Shown piece by piece: positions 38,045 to 47,372 of a stretch of 64,000 nucleotides of DNA (positions within the stretch are counted from its first letter, which is position 1; every line of letters begins with the position of its first letter). The position numbers were made by a program, and so were the translations under genes. Under the pieces are notes generated by a model. That model searched no databases. It was not told the origin of the DNA and was given only the letters and a program-made list of their open reading frames with translations. Source of the DNA: Polyangiaceae bacterium (GTDB lineage Bacteria > Myxococcota_A > Polyangia > Polyangiales > Polyangiaceae); assembly GCA_025353725.1 (NCBI GenBank), contig JANXOF010000065.1, forward strand, positions 158,963 through 222,962, in the 5' to 3' direction.

Positions 38045-38072
38045 CGGGCCCTAGGGCACGGGCTCTAGGGCA
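38045..38072. repeat. 14-bp tandem duplication after pckG
   Basis: CGGGCCCTAGGGCA and CGGGCTCTAGGGCA (one mismatch) lie head to tail and end exactly at the pckG stop codon. Each unit has a short palindrome (CCCTAGGG in the first). The pair could fold as a hairpin in the pckG mRNA tail. Confidence 0.5.
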
Positions 38073-39884
38073 TTAGCCGTGGCCGCCCTTGACGGCCTCG
38101 ATGCGCGCGAGAAGAAGCTCGCGATGGAGCTTGAGCGCGCGCGGCATGGCGGGCCCTAGACTGTCGAAAAACTCGCCGTACGACTGAACTTCGGTTTCCC
38201 ATTCATCGAGGTCGATGTGCGTCGCTTCGTCGACTTGCTCGTGGGAAATGTCGAGGCCGGACAAATCAAGATCGCCTGCTTTCGGCACCCAGCCGAAGAC
38301 GGTTTCTTGGCCGCCGACGCGTAGCCGCGCGCGGTCGACAATCCACTTCAGGACGCGCATGTTCTCGCCGAAGCCTGGCCAAAGGAATTTGCCGTCTTTG
38401 CTTTTGCGGAACCAGTTGACCAAGAAAATCTTGGGGGGATTGGTAATCTGCGATTGCATCGCGAGCCAATGCTGGAAGTACTCGCCCATGTTGTAGCCGC
38501 AGAACGGAAGCATCGCGAACGGGTCGCGGCGCACGATTCCCACCTTGCCAGTGGCCGCTGCCGTCGTTTCCGAACCGAGCGTCGCACCGAAGAAGACGCC
38601 GTTCAACCAGTTAAAGGCCTGCATGACGAGCGGCACGGTGGTCGCCCTGCGTCCGCCGAGGATAATCGCGCTGATCGGCACGCCGTCCGGATCGTCCGAA
38701 AACTTTGAGAGCCAAGGGTTATTCTTCGCGGGCGCGGTAAAGCGCGAATTCGGGTGGGCGGCCTTCTCGGTCGACTGCGGCGTCCAAGGATTGCCCTTCC
38801 AGTCGGTGACTTCGGCAGGAATGGGGCCGTCTTTACCCTCCCACCATACGTCGCCATCGGGCGTGCGAGCGACGTTCGTGAAGATGGTGTCCTTCATCAC
38901 GGTCTTCATCGCATTTGGGTTTGACTCGTAGCTCGTGCCTGGCGCGACGCCGAAGTACCCGTTTTCGGGGTTTACGGCGTAGAGGCGCCCGTCGGTACCG
39001 ACACGCATCCACGCGATATCGTCGCCGACCGTCCAGATTTTCCAGCCCTTGAACCGCTTCGGCGGGATCATCATCGCGAAGTTGGTTTTGCCGCACGCGC
39101 TCGGGAACGCCGCGGCCACGTACGTCATTTCGCCCTCGGGGCTTTCGACGCCGAGAATGAGCATGTGCTCGGCGAGCCAGCCCTCCTTTTTGCCGAGATA
39201 GCTGCCAATTCGAAGCGCGAGGCATTTTTTCCCGAGCAACACATTCCCGCCGTAGCCCGAACCGATGCTCCAAATCGTGTTGTCTTGCGGGAAGTGGCAG
39301 ATGTACCGGCGGTCGGGGTTGCAATCGAGCACCGAGTGAAGCCCGCGGTTGAAGTCGTTCGAGCTGCCGAGCATGTCGAGGGCGACGGCGCCCATGCGCG
39401 TCATGATGCGCTGGTTCAACACGACGTAGATGCTGTCCGTCAGCTCGACGCCGACCTTTGACATCTTCGAGCCCTTCGGGCCCATGATGTACGGGACGAC
39501 GTACATCGTTCGGCCCTTCATCGAGCCGTCAAACAGGGTACCGACTTTGGCGTAGGCGTCGGTCGGCGCCATCCAGTTGTTGGTTGGCCCGGCCTCCTCC
39601 TTCGTGGGGGTGCAGATAAACGTGAGGTTCTCGACGCGCGCCACGTCGTTCGGATTCGAGCGATGCAGGTAGCAACCGGGCAGCTTCTCGGGGTTTAGCG
39701 GCTCGAGGATGTTTTGCTCCACCGCCTCCGCCGTGAGTCGCTGTTTCTCCTCCTCAGACCCGTCGCACCACACGATGCGTTCGGGTTTGGTGAGAGCGCT
39801 CATTTCGGCGACCCACGAAATCAGGTGGGCGTTGGTGGTAATCCGCTTTCCGGAAGCATCCACGGGCTGGCTGGACGACGTCAT
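38073..39884 (-). CDS. pckG: Phosphoenolpyruvate carboxykinase (GTP)
   Basis: GTP-type PEPCK converts oxaloacetate to phosphoenolpyruvate, the entry step of gluconeogenesis. The P-loop (kinase-1a) is [13 protein letters not shown] near residue 265. The kinase-2/metal region is [13 protein letters not shown], and substrate residues lie in [15 protein letters not shown]. From the ATG at 39884 ([18 protein letters not shown]) the protein has 603 residues, normal for the family. The frame remains open another 229 codons upstream, but that part is low-complexity, overlaps an IS remnant on the other strand and is not coding. Confidence 0.95.
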   Translation of the reverse strand: MTSSSQPVDASGKRITTNAHLISWVAEMSALTKPERIVWCDGSEEEKQRLTAEAVEQNILEPLNPEKLPGCYLHRSNPNDVARVENLTFICTPTKEEAGPTNNWMAPTDAYAKVGTLFDGSMKGRTMYVVPYIMGPKGSKMSKVGVELTDSIYVVLNQRIMTRMGAVALDMLGSSNDFNRGLHSVLDCNPDRRYICHFPQDNTIWSIGSGYGGNVLLGKKCLALRIGSYLGKKEGWLAEHMLILGVESPEGEMTYVAAAFPSACGKTNFAMMIPPKRFKGWKIWTVGDDIAWMRVGTDGRLYAVNPENGYFGVAPGTSYESNPNAMKTVMKDTIFTNVARTPDGDVWWEGKDGPIPAEVTDWKGNPWTPQSTEKAAHPNSRFTAPAKNNPWLSKFSDDPDGVPISAIILGGRRATTVPLVMQAFNWLNGVFFGATLGSETTAAATGKVGIVRRDPFAMLPFCGYNMGEYFQHWLAMQSQITNPPKIFLVNWFRKSKDGKFLWPGFGENMRVLKWIVDRARLRVGGQETVFGWVPKAGDLDLSGLDISHEQVDEATHIDLDEWETEVQSYGEFFDSLGPAMPRALKLHRELLLARIEAVKGGHG

Positions 39885-40311
39885 GGACCCTGGCTTACCG
39901 CAGCTGCTCCCTTCTTGCACACGGAATTGCTGAGCGTCACGCAGGCCTGAGTGACGCAAGCGCCACGGTACCGAGCGGCACTCGTTTGCAGCTCTCCCTG
40001 CGCATGGCGAGGTGGCCGGCACGGAATCCGCGATCGAGTACATCTCTCCGGAGGAGGGTGGTCCGCAAAAACTTGGCCCAGCTCGCGATGGTTTGAGCCG
40101 GAGCGCGGTGTGAATCGAACGCCGAGACCAATCGACCTCTCGGAGGCGCAACGCGCTCTTCTTCAAGGACGAACGCGCTCCCAAACCAGTGCCCCATCGG
40201 GACGTCGTGCGTGCCCGCATCGTTCTTTTTTTTGGCTGCAGGATGCACGGTCTCATCGGTAAGCCGGCAAGTCGGGCGGCGTCGTAGGGTCGTTCAGAAG
40301 TGGGGTGACTC
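39885..40311. other. Stretch without a recognisable gene
   Basis: No frame on either strand here resembles a known family. It lies between the pckG start and the IS4 transposase remnant and probably contains the pckG promoter and further decayed IS sequence. Confidence 0.4.
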
Positions 40312-40629
40312 GAAGAGCTCCATCGCGTCTGGAAGTCCGGCACTCGCCGCGTTGAAGAGTCGCAACTCCGCTCGGCGGAACGCGTCATTAAGTGGGCGAT
40401 CTTGACCGTCGTGACCACCGCGCGAATCGAACGACTCCGCGTTCTCGCGCGAACACGATCCGATGCACCCGCAAGCGTTGAGTTCAGCGCGTACGAGCTG
40501 CGTGCGCTCACCTCAATGAAACACAAATATGCAAAACGCACGGAATCGATTCCGGATACCACGCCCAACATGGCCGACGCCGCCCGATGGCTGGCAAATC
40601 ACGCGGCTTGTGCTCCAAAGTTACGATAG
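40312..40629 (+). mobile_element. IS4-family transposase remnant
   Basis: One continuous frame reads [20 protein letters not shown], then [60 protein letters not shown] and [15 protein letters not shown]. This is the C-terminal part of IS4-type transposases, including the catalytic Glu region (Y-x-x-R-W-x-I-E-E-x-H). A stop codon lies just before EELH, the residues upstream do not match, and the expected GGYTGKSSGGPPG end is missing. It is a dead fragment of about 105 codons. Confidence 0.75.
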
Positions 40630-40783
40630 CGACCCAAAGACGATTGAATCAAGCCATGTTTGCAGCGAGGGTCCAGCGCCGGGCAGTCCGAGCTTGCTCC
40701 CTGAAGACGGCATTGCAAGCGCCTTACGGGAGCTCGAGGAACAAGCGCGCGGGCTTGCCTTAGGCCGGTAGGTATCAGAAATC

Positions 40784-41170
40784 ATGTCGGAGGCCCGCGC
40801 CCTACCGGGTGCGTCGCGGACAGGGAGTGGGTTTTCGATGGCTGATTTGTGGCCTGAAGTAGAGCGCGAAAGCGTGCGGCAGGCCGAAGCGTTGATGGCG
40901 GCAGCTGACGCCGTCAACGCGGTGCTCGCGTGCGACGTGCTCGTGAAACGCGTTCTCGCCTCAGCCGCGGGCCTCATCGGTAGGCTTGATGCTCCGCGCG
41001 AGCCTGCCGTGGTCGCGTTGCTGCTTGGGCTCGACGGCGCTCGCTATTTGCAGTTTCGCACCAAAGTGCGTGCCGCGCGCCACCGGGAGTCCGTCACGAT
41101 GAAAGACGCATTTGAGGGCTATACGTTTGCCCTCGAAGCCCGCCGTGTGCGCGAGTCGCTGCGTCGCTAG
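40784..41170 (+). CDS. Small helical protein of unknown function
   Basis: The 128-residue frame has an ATG at 40784 and a better-looking internal start at MADLWPEVERESVRQAEALM. The product is predicted mostly alpha-helical, with an Ala/Val-rich centre (AADAVNAVLACDVLVKRVLA) and a basic end (RAARHRESVTMKDAF). It has no signal peptide or membrane helix of normal length and no recognised motif. Codon use looks like that of neighbouring genes, which favours it being real. It lies between the IS4 remnant and the broken gloA gene. Confidence 0.55.
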   Translation: MSEARALPGASRTGSGFSMADLWPEVERESVRQAEALMAAADAVNAVLACDVLVKRVLASAAGLIGRLDAPREPAVVALLLGLDGARYLQFRTKVRAARHRESVTMKDAFEGYTFALEARRVRESLRR

Positions 41171-41189
41171 GGGCTTGGCGCGCGCCGAT

Positions 41190-41572
41190 TCACTTCCGCT
41201 CGATGAGCTCTATCTCGTAACCCGTGGGGTCCTCGACGAACGCGATGACCGTCGTGCCGTGCTTCATAGGACCAGGCTCGCGCGTGACTCGGTAGCCCAG
41301 CGAGCGCACCCGAGCGCACACCGCGTAGATGTCATCGGTGCCTATCGCCACGTGTCCAAAAGCGTCGCCTATCGTGTACTCGCTGCGTCCCCAATTGTCT
41401 GTAAGTTCGATGACGGCTTTTTCCCGTTCGTCGGCATAGCCGACAAAGCAAAGCGTGAATCCCTTTCGGGGCATTCACTTTCACGCAGCACCTTCATCCC
41501 GAGTGCATCGACGTAGAATTTTTTGGAGACGTCGAGGTTGCCGACGCTAAGCATGGTGTGCGAAAAACGCAT
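41190..41572 (-). pseudogene. gloA: Lactoylglutathione lyase, frameshifted
   Basis: Two overlapping frames together spell glyoxalase I: MRFSHTMLSVGNLDVSKKFY plus VDALGMKVLRESEC in the first, then KGFTLCFVGYADEREKAVIE, LTDNWG, AFGHVAIGTDDI and DPTGYEIELIERK in the second. The shift lies in 41461-41476, where the coding strand reads GAATGCCCCGAAAGGG; one base appears to be missing. All four metal ligands of the family (H5, the Glu of VIELTD, the His of FGHVA, the Glu of EIELIE) are present, so the break is recent or a sequencing error. Glyoxalase I detoxifies methylglyoxal. Confidence 0.82.
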
Positions 41573-41619
41573 GTAGGCACGATACCTTATTCCACGGTTT
41601 GATTACCGCTCTTCGAGTG

Positions 41620-41796
41620 TCACCGAGCGGTGCCGATATCGGAGCGCCCTTGCTTCGTCACGTAGATTAAGCGCGAGCCTCGCGAGATGCAAACGGCTGC
41701 GACGTCGCTCCGCTCGTCCAGAAGCGCGTGCGTGTCGTCCAGCGCTTCGACCAAAAGCCAGTCTCTCATGCGTAGCAGCGTGAAGAGGCGATGCAT
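41620..41796 (-). CDS. Possible 58-residue small protein
   Basis: A short frame from the ATG at 41796 encodes MHRLFTLLRMRDWLLVEALD, DDTHALL, then DVAAVCISRGSRLIYVTKQG. It begins 44 bases after the NHL lipoprotein stop on the same strand. The ribosome site is weak and no family is recognised. It may be a gene or a chance frame. Confidence 0.22.
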   Translation of the reverse strand: MHRLFTLLRMRDWLLVEALDDTHALLDERSDVAAVCISRGSRLIYVTKQGRSDIGTAR

Positions 41797-41839
41797 CCGT
41801 CTCACGAAGGGAGTGAGGCAATTGCGTGAATCTTGCCCG

Positions 41840-44179
41840 TTAGAATGCGCCCACGATGCGGTAAACCGCATACCGCGTGGTGACGAGAAGGGGGCCGGAG
41901 GGCTGCACCGCAACGCCCGTGATGCTGCGGAGCGTGCCGGGAAGGGCCCCCAGCGCCGTGAACTCGCCTTTTTTGGGGCTGCCTGCGAGCGTGGAGACGT
42001 CCGTCGCGGTCATTCGTCGCACATCGCGATTTCCATACTCGCCGACAAACACGTTGCCTTTGGCGTCCGCCGCCATTGCGAACGGAGCCCAGAAAAGGGA
42101 CGCCGTGCCATCGGTGTGACCCACCAAGCCGGGCGCGCCGCCTATTGTCGTGACAGCGCCGTTCTTGTCGATGCGTCGGATCGTCTGATTGCCTGCGTCA
42201 GCTACGACCACATTGCCGGCTGCATCGACGGTGATGCCCCGCGGGCCGCTGAAACTCGCGACCGCTCCTGCTCCGTCCGCGAAGCCTGCCACGCCTTTTT
42301 GGCCTGCAATCGTGGTGACGACGCCGCCTGCCGTGATGGCCCGCACAGTCTGGTCGTAGAGTTCAGAAACGTAGAGTGTGTGGGTGACCGGGTCGACCGC
42401 GATACCGCTCAGGTAGTTGAAGCGCGCGTTCGCGCCCGCTCCGTCGCGGCTTACGCGGTTGCCCGCCAGGCCCGCCACGGTCGAGACCTCACCGGCGGGC
42501 GATATTTTCCGCACCACATTGTTGTAAGAATCCGCGACGTACACGTTTGAGGCCTGGTCGACGGCAAGACCCTCGGGCGAGCTAAAGCGCGCGACGACGG
42601 CTGCGCCGTTTTCGTAGCCACCGACATTTTTCATGCCCGCAAAGGTGGTCACGGCGCCGCTCGGCGTGATTTTGCGGATGACGGATGCGCTGTAATCCGA
42701 CACGAACGCGTTGCCTGCGCCATCGACCCCGATGCTGCTGAGATAGCGAAAGCTTGCGGCTTCGCCATCACCATTCGCATCGCCGTATATCGCAAGCCCA
42801 GCGAGCGTCGTCGTGATGCCATCGGGCGTTATCTTGCGCACCGTGTTGCCCTCGTATTCGGCGACGAAAAGATTGCCCAGGCCATCCGCGCAGACGTTGT
42901 GAGGCTGCGCAAACCCGGCTTGCGCGCCGTCGACTTGCGCGCGCCCGAGGGCTCCTGCGAACGTGGTGACGTCGCCTGCAAGAGTGACTTTGCGGATCGC
43001 ATTGTTGCCGAAATCGCTGACGTAGACATTGCCTGCCGCGTCAACCGCGACGCTTGATGGGACGTAAAACTTTGCCGCCGCACCGCTGCCATCCGCGTTG
43101 CCCGTGACGCCTGGCGTTCCTGCGATTGTGGTGACGACGCCGGCTGGCGTAACCTTTCGGATCGTGTGGTTGCTTTCATCGGCGACGTACACATTGCCAT
43201 TGGCGTCGACGGCGATTCCGTCGGGATTTGAAAACTGCGCGTTTGCCCCCGTGCCGTTCGCGCTGCCGCGGACGCCTGGCGTTCCCGCGAGCGTTGAGAC
43301 GACGCCTGCGGGGGTTATCGCGCGAATCGTGTGGTTGCTGTAATCGGCCACGTAGAGGGTCCCGGCGCTGTCGATGGCCACGCTCACGGGGTTGACAAAT
43401 TGCGCGTCCGCTCCAACTCCGTCGGCTTTGCCTGCGACGCCCGGGGTGCCCACAAACGTGGAAACTACACCTAAATGCGTAACCTTGCGGACGGTGTGGC
43501 TACCGATGTCTGCGAGGTAGACGTTGCCTGCGGCATCCACGGCGCTTCCGCTCGGCTGGTTGAATTTCGCCGCTCGGCCCGTCCCATTGTCGCTGCCGGC
43601 GACATCTGGCGTGCCTGCGAGCGTAGAGACGACCCCGGCCGCGGAGATCTTGCGCAGAGTCTGACCCACACGATCGCTCACGTAGACATTGCCGACGGCG
43701 TCGACGGCGCAGCCGCTCGGTTGACGGAAGCGCGCGGCTGTCCCGGCGCCGTCGACGTTGCCATCAGTGCGCCCTGCAAGTACCTTAATCGAGGGTGGGA
43801 TGGTGACCGTAGCGACGGCGTTCGGGCCGCCTTGGGTTGCGACAAGCACATGAAAGGTACCCGCCGCATAGGGAGCCGTGTAAAGGCCGCTTGCGTTCAC
43901 AGTGCCACCCGTTGCGCCCTCTTTCACGCTCCACGTGACCGTGCTCGCAGGGGTGACATTCACTGTAAACTGCATGTTTTCGCCCGGGTCAAGCGTGACG
44001 CTTGCGGGGGTGATGCCGATACGGACTTCGGGCGCGGATGCTTCCACTACGGGAGACGCCACCGGGTCGTTTGGCGAAACTGAATTGCCCGCGAGCCCGT
44101 CGAGCGAGACTAAAAGAGAGCAGGCCGTGAGCGCGGTGAGGAAGGATGCCGTCGCAATGCCCGCCACAAGAACTCGCAT
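41840..44179 (-). CDS. NHL-repeat beta-propeller lipoprotein
   Basis: The ATG at 44179 gives MRVLVAGIATASFLTALTAC, a textbook lipoprotein signal; nine further codons upstream in frame are not needed. An Ig-like (bacterial group 2-like) domain near residues 50-130 includes PASVTLDPGENMQFTVNVTP. After it come about eleven NHL blades of 55-58 residues with the recurring phrases PSGVAVDAAGNVYVAD, NHTIRKVTPAGVVSTLAGT and GxxDGxGAxAxF. The total, about 779 residues, would form one or two propellers. NHL propellers on the surface bind proteins or sugars. The repeats make the DNA internally repetitive at a period of about 165-175 bp. Confidence 0.92.
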   Translation of the reverse strand: MRVLVAGIATASFLTALTACSLLVSLDGLAGNSVSPNDPVASPVVEASAPEVRIGITPASVTLDPGENMQFTVNVTPASTVTWSVKEGATGGTVNASGLYTAPYAAGTFHVLVATQGGPNAVATVTIPPSIKVLAGRTDGNVDGAGTAARFRQPSGCAVDAVGNVYVSDRVGQTLRKISAAGVVSTLAGTPDVAGSDNGTGRAAKFNQPSGSAVDAAGNVYLADIGSHTVRKVTHLGVVSTFVGTPGVAGKADGVGADAQFVNPVSVAIDSAGTLYVADYSNHTIRAITPAGVVSTLAGTPGVRGSANGTGANAQFSNPDGIAVDANGNVYVADESNHTIRKVTPAGVVTTIAGTPGVTGNADGSGAAAKFYVPSSVAVDAAGNVYVSDFGNNAIRKVTLAGDVTTFAGALGRAQVDGAQAGFAQPHNVCADGLGNLFVAEYEGNTVRKITPDGITTTLAGLAIYGDANGDGEAASFRYLSSIGVDGAGNAFVSDYSASVIRKITPSGAVTTFAGMKNVGGYENGAAVVARFSSPEGLAVDQASNVYVADSYNNVVRKISPAGEVSTVAGLAGNRVSRDGAGANARFNYLSGIAVDPVTHTLYVSELYDQTVRAITAGGVVTTIAGQKGVAGFADGAGAVASFSGPRGITVDAAGNVVVADAGNQTIRRIDKNGAVTTIGGAPGLVGHTDGTASLFWAPFAMAADAKGNVFVGEYGNRDVRRMTATDVSTLAGSPKKGEFTALGALPGTLRSITGVAVQPSGPLLVTTRYAVYRIVGAF

Positions 44180-44599
44180 GCCAAGAAGCCTACCCGAAGC
44201 GTGCACTCAGCGATTGCGATGTTTAACCGCCAGGCCTCAGATATTCATGATTGTCACCTGAAGCAACCGTTGCTCGCTCAAGAGGAAGGTCTCGAGGTGC
44301 TCACGCACCACGATGTGCAGCGCCGTGAGCTCGGGTCTCCTCCGTCCGTAGCTCGGCCACAGCGCGGCGGCGGATGTGGACACGCATGCCCCTCCGCAAG
44401 CCTCGCTTCCGGAGTCCCTGCAGCGTTGTCGGGTACCTGACCGCGGCTACTTCTGGGGTGTGCCATTTTCCAGAATGGCCCGGACCAGGCCTGGGACGGT
44501 GGTAGTGCGCGGTACGAGCCCAAACTCAAGTCCGAGAGAAGCGGGCAATGCGATGGCGGTCGCGTTCGCGACTTCAAGGTCAACCTCTTACAATTCGTG
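44180..44599. other. Intergenic stretch without a supported gene
   Basis: Short frames exist on both strands but none resembles a family or has a good ribosome site. The region holds the NHL lipoprotein promoter, whose core elements I cannot place with confidence. Confidence 0.4.
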
Positions 44600-46030
44600 C
44601 TAATCAGCTCGTGCGACGCAACCGACTTCGCCTTGCCGCCGAGGGCGACCCCAAAAGTCGGATCCGGGTGAGTTCGAGGAGCGATGTGAAACAGCCTCCC
44701 AGTGGCTTGGGGAAGGCGGGTAACCTGGCTCGAATTCGGGATTTACGGCCGGCAAGGAGCTAAGTCGAGAAATGTCGGGTTGCCCAAGAGGACCCCAGTT
44801 CGCCTTGTTATTATAAAACAGATCGTTGGTGTAGCGGCCAGCTTGGTATTGTTCGATTACCGCTGTCGTGTAGCCCGAAACGATAGTGTTGCGAATCTCA
44901 ATCAGCGCAGAATAGCCTGCCACGAGCACACCGACCTCGCCCGGACCAAAGGTGCTGCTCTCGACCGTGGCTGCCCCAACAAAACCGTCCAACATTCGTA
45001 TGGCGTTCGATATAAAATACGAGTTTGACGCCGTAACAAAAGACTTGCAGTTATCTTGGGTGCCCTCAAGTTCGAGACCGCGAGAGAAAGCAACTCCGTC
45101 AAATTCGATATGATCTTCACAATAGCCGGCGTTGCCCGTGGTTATGAGTCGTACTTTTTTGTCAAAAATGAGGTGCTCGAACCGTATGTCTTTATATCTA
45201 TAAGCCGCCTGTATTTCCAGTGGTGACCGAATGATTACCTCCCCTGGGTCTACGCCTACGATGCGCAGGTGTATATCAATGTCGAACTGGCTCAGGTCGT
45301 AAGTCCCTCTGTGGACGCAAAGCGTGCCAGACTTTTCTTTCTGAATTGCTTCTGCGAGCGTCGCGTACTTTCCAGGAATCTGCACTCCCGTGCACGGTAT
45401 GGGAGCTGGCATAGCGCACTTCCCAAGCCTTGCGTCAGGCGTCATACGCAAGCTTGAAGCTGTTTCATCCCAAGCGAGAGCACAGAATGGGCTATGCGTT
45501 CGAGAAGGAGGGGGAACAATTAAAGTACCTGAAGAGGAGCGCTCGAAGTCGAGTGTCTGAGCTTGCGCTTCGGAAATCGATGCGAGCTTGAGTACCAGTT
45601 TTCGACCAGATCCGACGAGCGCGTCTTGGGTCGCGGTAATTTGGTAAACTTTTGCGGAAGCTGCACTAGGTATTTGAGGAAAAAGCGCGATTTGCGCGTT
45701 GGTTGGTGAGCCAGCCAGCTGCACTTTACCTGTCTCATTCCGAGTAGTTAGAGGTGCAACGCAGCGACCAATTGTATCTTTGCTACAGGTCTGAAACGTA
45801 GCCCTGTAGACGCCCGTGCCACTAGCGTTTGCCTGAATTTTGATCGTGGTGAGGTCGTCATCACGGCCAGGCGTTGACGTTGACCAAACTCCGTTAAACC
45901 GGTCGGCGAAGCTTTCAATTTCAGTCTCGTTCGAGTCGATGCTTGTCGTGCTTGAACTACATCCGATGGAAGTCGCGATTAGTCCCGCAAAAATTGGGAT
46001 AACGGATGCACGGCGGAATACATGTTTCAC
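44600..46030 (-). CDS. Right-handed beta-helix lipoprotein, AT-rich
   Basis: GTG at 46030 follows AAAGG and gives a lipoprotein signal MKHVFRRASVIPIFAGLIA with TSIGC. The N-terminal part (residues 40-170) resembles a small beta domain. The rest has pectate-lyase-like beta-helix rungs: IPGKYATLAEAIQKEKSG, GTLCVHRGTYDLSQFDI, IHLRIVGVDPGEVIIRS, LEIRNTIVSGYTTAVIEQY. The codons are clearly AT-richer than neighbouring genes (many AAA, AAT, ATA, TTT), which suggests horizontal transfer. No catalytic residues for polysaccharide cleavage can be identified. I infer a surface protein. Confidence 0.8.
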   Translation of the reverse strand: MKHVFRRASVIPIFAGLIATSIGCSSSTTSIDSNETEIESFADRFNGVWSTSTPGRDDDLTTIKIQANASGTGVYRATFQTCSKDTIGRCVAPLTTRNETGKVQLAGSPTNAQIALFPQIPSAASAKVYQITATQDALVGSGRKLVLKLASISEAQAQTLDFERSSSGTLIVPPPSRTHSPFCALAWDETASSLRMTPDARLGKCAMPAPIPCTGVQIPGKYATLAEAIQKEKSGTLCVHRGTYDLSQFDIDIHLRIVGVDPGEVIIRSPLEIQAAYRYKDIRFEHLIFDKKVRLITTGNAGYCEDHIEFDGVAFSRGLELEGTQDNCKSFVTASNSYFISNAIRMLDGFVGAATVESSTFGPGEVGVLVAGYSALIEIRNTIVSGYTTAVIEQYQAGRYTNDLFYNNKANWGPLGQPDISRLSSLPAVNPEFEPGYPPSPSHWEAVSHRSSNSPGSDFWGRPRRQGEVGCVARAD

Positions 46031-46384
46031 TTGAATTGACCTTTCGTAGAATGAAACTTTGGGGAAAACGCAGTGCGTATCGACAGATGCGCAGGCTCGG
46101 TAAACCCTGATTACATGTAGACTAGTAGGCGCTAAGGGGGTCGCCAGGCCGAGTATGTACGTTTTTGTTAACCGACCCGGTTGACAACGCAGAATGTTTC
46201 GCCGCGCTCAGACGCCCGCGCAACCTGGCTAAACCTTGCGACAGGTGGTGCCGTGTCACGGCCGCATCTTGAGCGCGCTAGCACCCACCGCCTCCGATCC
46301 TCCTTCGAGCTTTGCAGTCCAAGAGACCTGAGACTGGCTCCGTTTCACGGGATTTCTTAGTCGACATCGCCTGGGCCGGTCGCG
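46031..46384. other. Intergenic stretch between divergent genes
   Basis: No gene is supported. It contains the start regions of the AT-rich lipoprotein (minus) and of the broken transporter (plus). A TTGACA at 46181 in plus orientation has no convincing -10 partner. Confidence 0.4.
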
Positions 46385-47240
46385 TTGCCTGGCGCCGAGC
46401 ACTCGCTAAGCTTTGCGTCCGTGTGGTTCACCGTCTTGCTCGACATGGTTGGCCTCGGCCTCATCATGCCGATCCTCCCAGCCCTCTTGCGGGAGCTGAC
46501 GGGGGCCGACGCCGCCCACGCGTCGGTCTACGGGGGCTAGCTTTTCTTTGCGTATGCGACGATCCAGTTTTTCTGCGCGCCCGTCATCGGCGGCCTCTCC
46601 GATGCGTTCGGGCGTCGGCCATTGCTGCTCCTGGGGGTGCTCGGTCTCGGCATCGATGACGAGCTCACGGCACTCGCGCCGACGATCCTCTGGCTGTTCG
46701 TTGGGCGCATCATCGCCGGCACCTTCGGCGCCTCATTCACCATCGCGAACGCGTACATCGCGGACGTCACCCCGCCCGAAGAACGCGGTAAAGCGTTCGG
46801 AATGCTCGGCGCCGCCTTTGGCGTGGGCTTTGTCGTCGGCCCGGCCCTCGGCGGACTTCTCGGCGGCTTCGGGCCGCGCGTTCCCTTCTTTTTCGCGGGC
46901 GGCCTCTCGCTCGCGAACTTCTTGTACGGCCTCGTGTTTCTCACGGAAACGCATCCGAAGGAAAAGCGGCGGCCGCTAGTGCCCTCGCAGATCCATTCCT
47001 TCGGCGCGAGAGCAAACATCCGCGGCGGCAAGAACGTGCGAACCGTCGTCCTTGCCCTGTTCGTGCTCTTCCTCGGCTCGGCCGTGTATCCCGCCGTGTG
47101 GGCGTTCTGGGGAACCGCGCGGTTCGAGTGGAGCCCCAGAATCCTAGGCCTCTCGCTTGCGGCCTACGGCGTAAGCAACACGCTGACGCAGGCCGTACTC
47201 GTCGGATTTTTCACGAATCGATGGGGCTACCGGAAAACAG
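46385..47240 (+). pseudogene. MFS (TetA-like) transporter with amber codon
   Basis: One frame reads FASVWFTVLLDMVGLGLIMP and ILPALLRELTGADAAHASVY, GG, then TAG (46538-46540) where the family has Trp. It continues as LFFAYATIQFFCAPVIGGLS and DAFGRRPLLLLGVLGLGID, the D-x-x-G-R-R loop of MFS drug exporters, then VGRIIAGTFGASFTIANAYI. It ends abruptly after GFFTNRWGYRK, only about two-thirds through the usual twelve helices, where unrelated sequence leading to the next lipoprotein begins. Both a nonsense mutation and a 3' truncation are present, so the gene is dead. Confidence 0.8.
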
Positions 47241-47372
47241 CACCGAGCAGTGTCCCGTTGATGTGCAATCGGGTGATGGTCGACGCGACGCTTTGGGTTG
47301 TTCGTACGGGCGCGCCTTCGCGCGCCCCCCCCAGAGCGATTCGGACCTTGGACGTCGGTGCACACGCTGAAG

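Noticed and set aside
39885..40571. 229-codon N-terminal extension of pckG
   Set aside because: It has no PEPCK homology, is low in complexity, overlaps the IS4 remnant on the other strand, and the ATG at 39884 gives the normal protein length.
41840..44179. Regular DNA period that might suggest a CRISPR or satellite array
   Set aside because: The period equals the NHL blade length and the frame is open throughout; it is a protein repeat.
44201..44600. Short plus-strand frames between the NHL and beta-helix genes
   Set aside because: No ribosome sites, stop codons interrupt any longer reading, and no similarity is recognised.
46181..46186. TTGACA as a -35 box
   Set aside because: No acceptable -10 hexamer at 16-18 bases, and the gene it would serve is a pseudogene.
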